DNA of 64,000 bases from Hydrogenophaga sp. (GTDB lineage Bacteria; Pseudomonadota; Gammaproteobacteria; Burkholderiales; Burkholderiaceae_C): contig NZ_JAOASO010000151.1 in NCBI RefSeq assembly GCF_030158645.1, forward strand, positions 42,582 through 106,581, read 5' to 3'. Under the pieces are notes generated by a model. That model was not told the DNA's origin, made no database searches, and saw only the letters and a list, made by a program, of their open reading frames with translations. A program made the translations under genes and the position numbers. Below are positions 61,557-64,000 of the stretch, one piece after another (within the stretch, counting starts at the first letter, position 1; every line of letters begins with the position of its first letter).

Positions 61557-62204
61557 TTGCAAGTCACCCGCATCCTGGCTGTGCGCCACGGTGAGACCGC
61601 CTGGAACCGGGACACCCGCATCCAGGGCCACACCGACATCGAACTCAACGACCACGGCCGCTGGCAGGCCGCTCGGTTGGCGGACGCGCTGCGCGACGAG
61701 CCCATTGCCGCGTGCTACGCCAGCGATTTGCTGCGCGCGCTGGAGACCGCGCAGGCGGTGGCCCACGCCCGAGGCCAGACGGTCACCCCACACATCGGTT
61801 TGCGCGAACGCTGCTTCGGGCGCTTTGAAGGCCACACCTGGTCCGAGCTGGAACATCGCTTCCCCGAGGAGTCGCTGGCCTGGCGCAAGCGTGTGCCCGA
61901 TTTCGCACCCGACGGCGGCGAATCCTTGTTGCAACTCGAAGCGCGCGTCGTGTCCACCGTGCAGGAGATCGCAGCGCGCCACCCGGGCGAGCAGATTCTG
62001 CTGGTGGCCCACGGCGGCGTGCTGGACATCCTGTACCGGGCCGCCACGCGCCTGGGCTTGCAGGCGCCGCGCAGCTGGGAACTGACCAACACCGCCATCA
62101 ACCGCCTGCTCTGGTCGCCCGAAGGCCTGAGCCTCGTGGGGTGGGCCGATGCCGGCCATCTGCAACCCGAACAAGGAAAAACCCTGGACGAACGCCATGC
62201 CTGA
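61557..62204 (+). CDS. histidine phosphatase family protein (phosphoglycerate mutase-like)
   Basis: This 215-aa protein has LAVRHGETAWNRDTRIQGHTDIELND, LRERCFGRFEGHTW and the second catalytic His in LLVAHGGVLDIL. It resembles CobC/GpmB-type phosphatases rather than glycolytic mutases. The start is TTG at 61557, the only start at the family N-terminus, with AAGGA 7 bases upstream. It overlaps the next gene by 8 bp. Substrate unknown. Confidence 0.9.
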   Translation: MQVTRILAVRHGETAWNRDTRIQGHTDIELNDHGRWQAARLADALRDEPIAACYASDLLRALETAQAVAHARGQTVTPHIGLRERCFGRFEGHTWSELEHRFPEESLAWRKRVPDFAPDGGESLLQLEARVVSTVQEIAARHPGEQILLVAHGGVLDILYRAATRLGLQAPRSWELTNTAINRLLWSPEGLSLVGWADAGHLQPEQGKTLDERHA

Positions 62205-63366
62205 CACCGCATTCACCACCCGCTGGCAACGCGCGCAGGCCTGCATTGGCCACGGCGTGGCGGCCATCGACACACCCTCGCTGGTGATCGACCTCGACGC
62301 CATGGACCGCAATCTCGCGCGCATGGCAGCGTTTGCCAGCGAGCACGGCCTGCGGCTTCGGCCCCACGCCAAGATGCACAAGAGCGCCGAACTGGCGCAG
62401 CTGCAGATGGCCCACGGGGCGGTGGGCGTGTGCGTTCAGAAGATCGACGAAGCACTGGCGCTGGCCCACGCCGGCGTGCGCAACATCTACATCAGCAACG
62501 AGGTCATCGCTGCGCCCAAACTCCTGCGCCTGGCGCAGGCGGTGCGCGACCTGTCCACGGTGTTTTCCATCGCGATCGACAGCGCGCTGGGTGTGACGCG
62601 CCTTGCACAGGCCTTGCAAGCGGCCGGTGTGGATGCCCCCGCCAGTTTGGATGTGCTGGTGGAAATCGACGTGGGGCAGGGCCGCTGCGGCGTGGCGCCG
62701 GGCGCGGCGGCGGTGGCGCTGGTGCAGGCCATCACCACCGTTCCGACCTTGCGCTTTGCCGGCTTGCAGGCTTACCACGGCGGCGCACAGCACCGCCGCA
62801 CAGCCGCCGGGCGCGCAGAGGCCATGGCCGAGGCCACCCGTGCCGTGCGGACCACCTGCGACGCCTTGCAAGCCGCTGGCTTCCCTGTGCCGCTGGTCAC
62901 CGGCGCGGGCACCGGCACTTTTTCACTGGAGGCCACCAGCGGCGTGTGGGGCGAACTGCAAGCGGGTTCCTACTTGTTCATGGACGCCGATTACGCAAGC
63001 AACGAAGTCTCCCCGTTGGCACCGGTGTTCGAACACGCACTGTTCGTGAAAAGCGAAGTGATGAGCCTCAACGACGCCCACGCGGTGTGCGACGCGGGCC
63101 ACAAGAGCCACGCCATCGACAGCGGCATGCCCACGGTTTGGTTCCCGCCCGGCCTGAACTACAGCAGCGGCGGTGACGAGCACGGCGTGCTGCGCGCCGG
63201 CGGTGGTGCTCCCTTGCCGGTCTTGGGCGAGGTGGTCTGGCTGGTGCCGGGGCACTGCGACCCCACGGTGAACCTGCACGACTTCATGGTCGGTGTTCGC
63301 GGTGGATTGGCCGCGGGCCAGGTGGAACGCCTCGTGCGTGTGGACGCACGCGGCTGCCTGGGCTGA
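62197..63366 (+). CDS. DSD1/D-threonine aldolase-like PLP enzyme
   Basis: The protein (389 aa) is a fold-type III PLP enzyme: TPSLVIDLDAMDRNLARM, RPHAKMHKSAELA with the PLP Lys, LQAYHGGAQH and the C-terminal metal-binding WLVPGHCDPTVNLHD. Members split D-threonine, D-3-hydroxyaspartate or D-serine. The metal-binding HxC motif (GHCDP) is present. It is coupled by an 8-bp overlap to the phosphatase. Which beta-hydroxy D-amino acid it uses is not known. Confidence 0.9.
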   Translation: MPDTAFTTRWQRAQACIGHGVAAIDTPSLVIDLDAMDRNLARMAAFASEHGLRLRPHAKMHKSAELAQLQMAHGAVGVCVQKIDEALALAHAGVRNIYISNEVIAAPKLLRLAQAVRDLSTVFSIAIDSALGVTRLAQALQAAGVDAPASLDVLVEIDVGQGRCGVAPGAAAVALVQAITTVPTLRFAGLQAYHGGAQHRRTAAGRAEAMAEATRAVRTTCDALQAAGFPVPLVTGAGTGTFSLEATSGVWGELQAGSYLFMDADYASNEVSPLAPVFEHALFVKSEVMSLNDAHAVCDAGHKSHAIDSGMPTVWFPPGLNYSSGGDEHGVLRAGGGAPLPVLGEVVWLVPGHCDPTVNLHDFMVGVRGGLAAGQVERLVRVDARGCLG

Positions 63367-63372
63367 CGCGGT

Positions 63373-64000
63373 TCAGGCGTCGACCGCCGCTTTGGCGTAG
63401 TGGCCGATCAGCGCCAGCAACTCGTCTTCGGAGTACGGCTTTCCCAGGTAGTGATCCACACCCAGATCGCGCGCATGTTCGCGGTGTTTCTCCGCGATGC
63501 GCGACGTGATCATGATCACCGGCAGGTCGGCCAGCCGCGCATCGCTGCGAATGTTGCGCACCAGGTCGAAACCGTCCATGCGTGGCATCTCGATGTCGGA
63601 CAAGACCACGGTGGGGCGTTCGGCCTGCAGCTTTTCGAGCGCCTGCAGACCATCGGCCGCCAGCGTCACCCGGTAACCCTCGCGCTGCAGCAAGCGTTGC
63701 GTGACACGGCGCACGGTGATGGAGTCGTCCACCACCAGCACCAACGGAACGGCGTTGACCGCCAGGTCCACCGGTGCCGGCGCGTCATCGGGCAGGGCTG
63801 ACGTCAGCGCCACTTGTTGCCGGCTCGCCACCCAACCACGCACCTGCTCGCCATACACCGTCGCCAGAGCCACCGGGTTGTAGATCAGAGCGACAGCACC
63901 CGATGCCAGGACCGACATGCCGGCCAGACCAGGCAAACGGGACAACTGTGATCCCAGGTTCTTCACCACGACTTCCTGGTTGCCCAGGACCTCGTCCACG
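63373..64000 (-). CDS. CheA-type hybrid chemotaxis/type IV pilus kinase, C-terminal part
   Basis: Only the last 209 residues are in the window; the gene continues beyond base 64000. It shows the end of a CheW-like domain (VDEVLGNQEVVVKNLGSQL) and a receiver domain with VLVVDDSITVRRV, phospho-Asp in VVLSDIEMPRMDG and the Lys in YLGKPY. This order is that of ChpA/PilL, which control type IV pilus motility. The upstream part is needed to confirm it. Confidence 0.85.
   Translation of the reverse strand, partial: VDEVLGNQEVVVKNLGSQLSRLPGLAGMSVLASGAVALIYNPVALATVYGEQVRGWVASRQQVALTSALPDDAPAPVDLAVNAVPLVLVVDDSITVRRVTQRLLQREGYRVTLAADGLQALEKLQAERPTVVLSDIEMPRMDGFDLVRNIRSDARLADLPVIMITSRIAEKHREHARDLGVDHYLGKPYSEDELLALIGHYAKAAVDA

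Noticed and set aside
59211..62204. 997-aa plus-strand frame opposite the hybrid kinase
   Set aside because: Only its last 215 residues are real (phosphatase from 61557); the rest is the antisense of the kinase.

Overview
The window is about 64 kb of high-GC, gene-dense chromosomal DNA from a betaproteobacterium, most likely a member of the Comamonadaceae (Hydrogenophaga/Acidovorax-like). This placement is an inference from protein styles (Aer-type chemoreceptor, ChpA/PilL-like CheA tail, DUF2917-LysR pair, tandem FolB-like genes, the GGGGGCAGCG-type intergenic repeat) and from codon use; no rRNA gene is present to test it. I saw no tRNA, rRNA, CRISPR array, insertion sequence, prophage or replication origin. 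The longest gap without a gene is 284 bp (27820-28103).

Layout. 1-7265: the end of a chemoreceptor gene, then a five-gene minus-strand unit: binding-protein lipoprotein, triple-PAS histidine kinase, single-domain response regulator, universal stress protein, ChrA. Three of its four junctions are 4-bp overlaps. 7473-10665: an ABC exporter of the LolD/FtsX type. 10666-14777: a double-cupin ChrR-like protein, two alpha/beta hydrolases, a cytoplasmic trypsin-like protein and a small secreted protein. 14890-20954: a probable aromatic or organic-acid catabolic block with acyl-CoA ligase, class II aldolase, GntR/FCD regulator and a Rieske oxygenase with its reductase. A clear sigma70 promoter overlapped by a 28-bp palindrome drives the oxygenase genes. 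20969-29366: mixed metabolism, including an M20 peptidase, glycerate kinase with an anion transporter, and GlpQ-like phosphodiesterase.

29508-34370: amino-sugar genes glmS and glmU, with an Lrp/AsnC regulator and a DUF2726 protein between them. 34432-44673: lipoprotein, anion transporter, an unusual metallo-beta-lactamase-fold protein with its TetR regulator, a LysR/DUF2917 divergent pair, EamA transporter, formyl-THF cyclo-ligase, Slt-type lytic transglycosylase and an NDUFA9-like SDR. 44799-47226: a CsoR/RcnR-like repressor lacking the usual metal ligands, a glutathione S-transferase and cca. 47333-51290: a trehalose unit otsB / GH15 glucoamylase-like / otsA closed by a strong terminator. 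51359-55626: MscS channel, zinc-ribbon membrane protein, glucokinase, TrxC, DUF2905 and a MidA/NDUFAF7-like methyltransferase. 55643-58332: a compact pterin/tRNA unit (small ORF, PTR1/FolM-like reductase, two FolB-like proteins, ttcA) with two TTG starts. 58372-64000: DUF4136 lipoprotein, hybrid histidine kinase, phosphatase, D-threonine-aldolase-like enzyme and the tail of a CheA-type kinase.

Nothing here is a defence island or mobile element. The parts most worth attention are the binding-protein/kinase/regulator/stress/ChrA unit, the metallo-beta-lactamase-fold protein that has lost exactly one half of its metal site, the CsoR-like protein without metal ligands next to strong palindromes, and the FolM/FolB/FolB unit that suggests tetrahydromonapterin synthesis.
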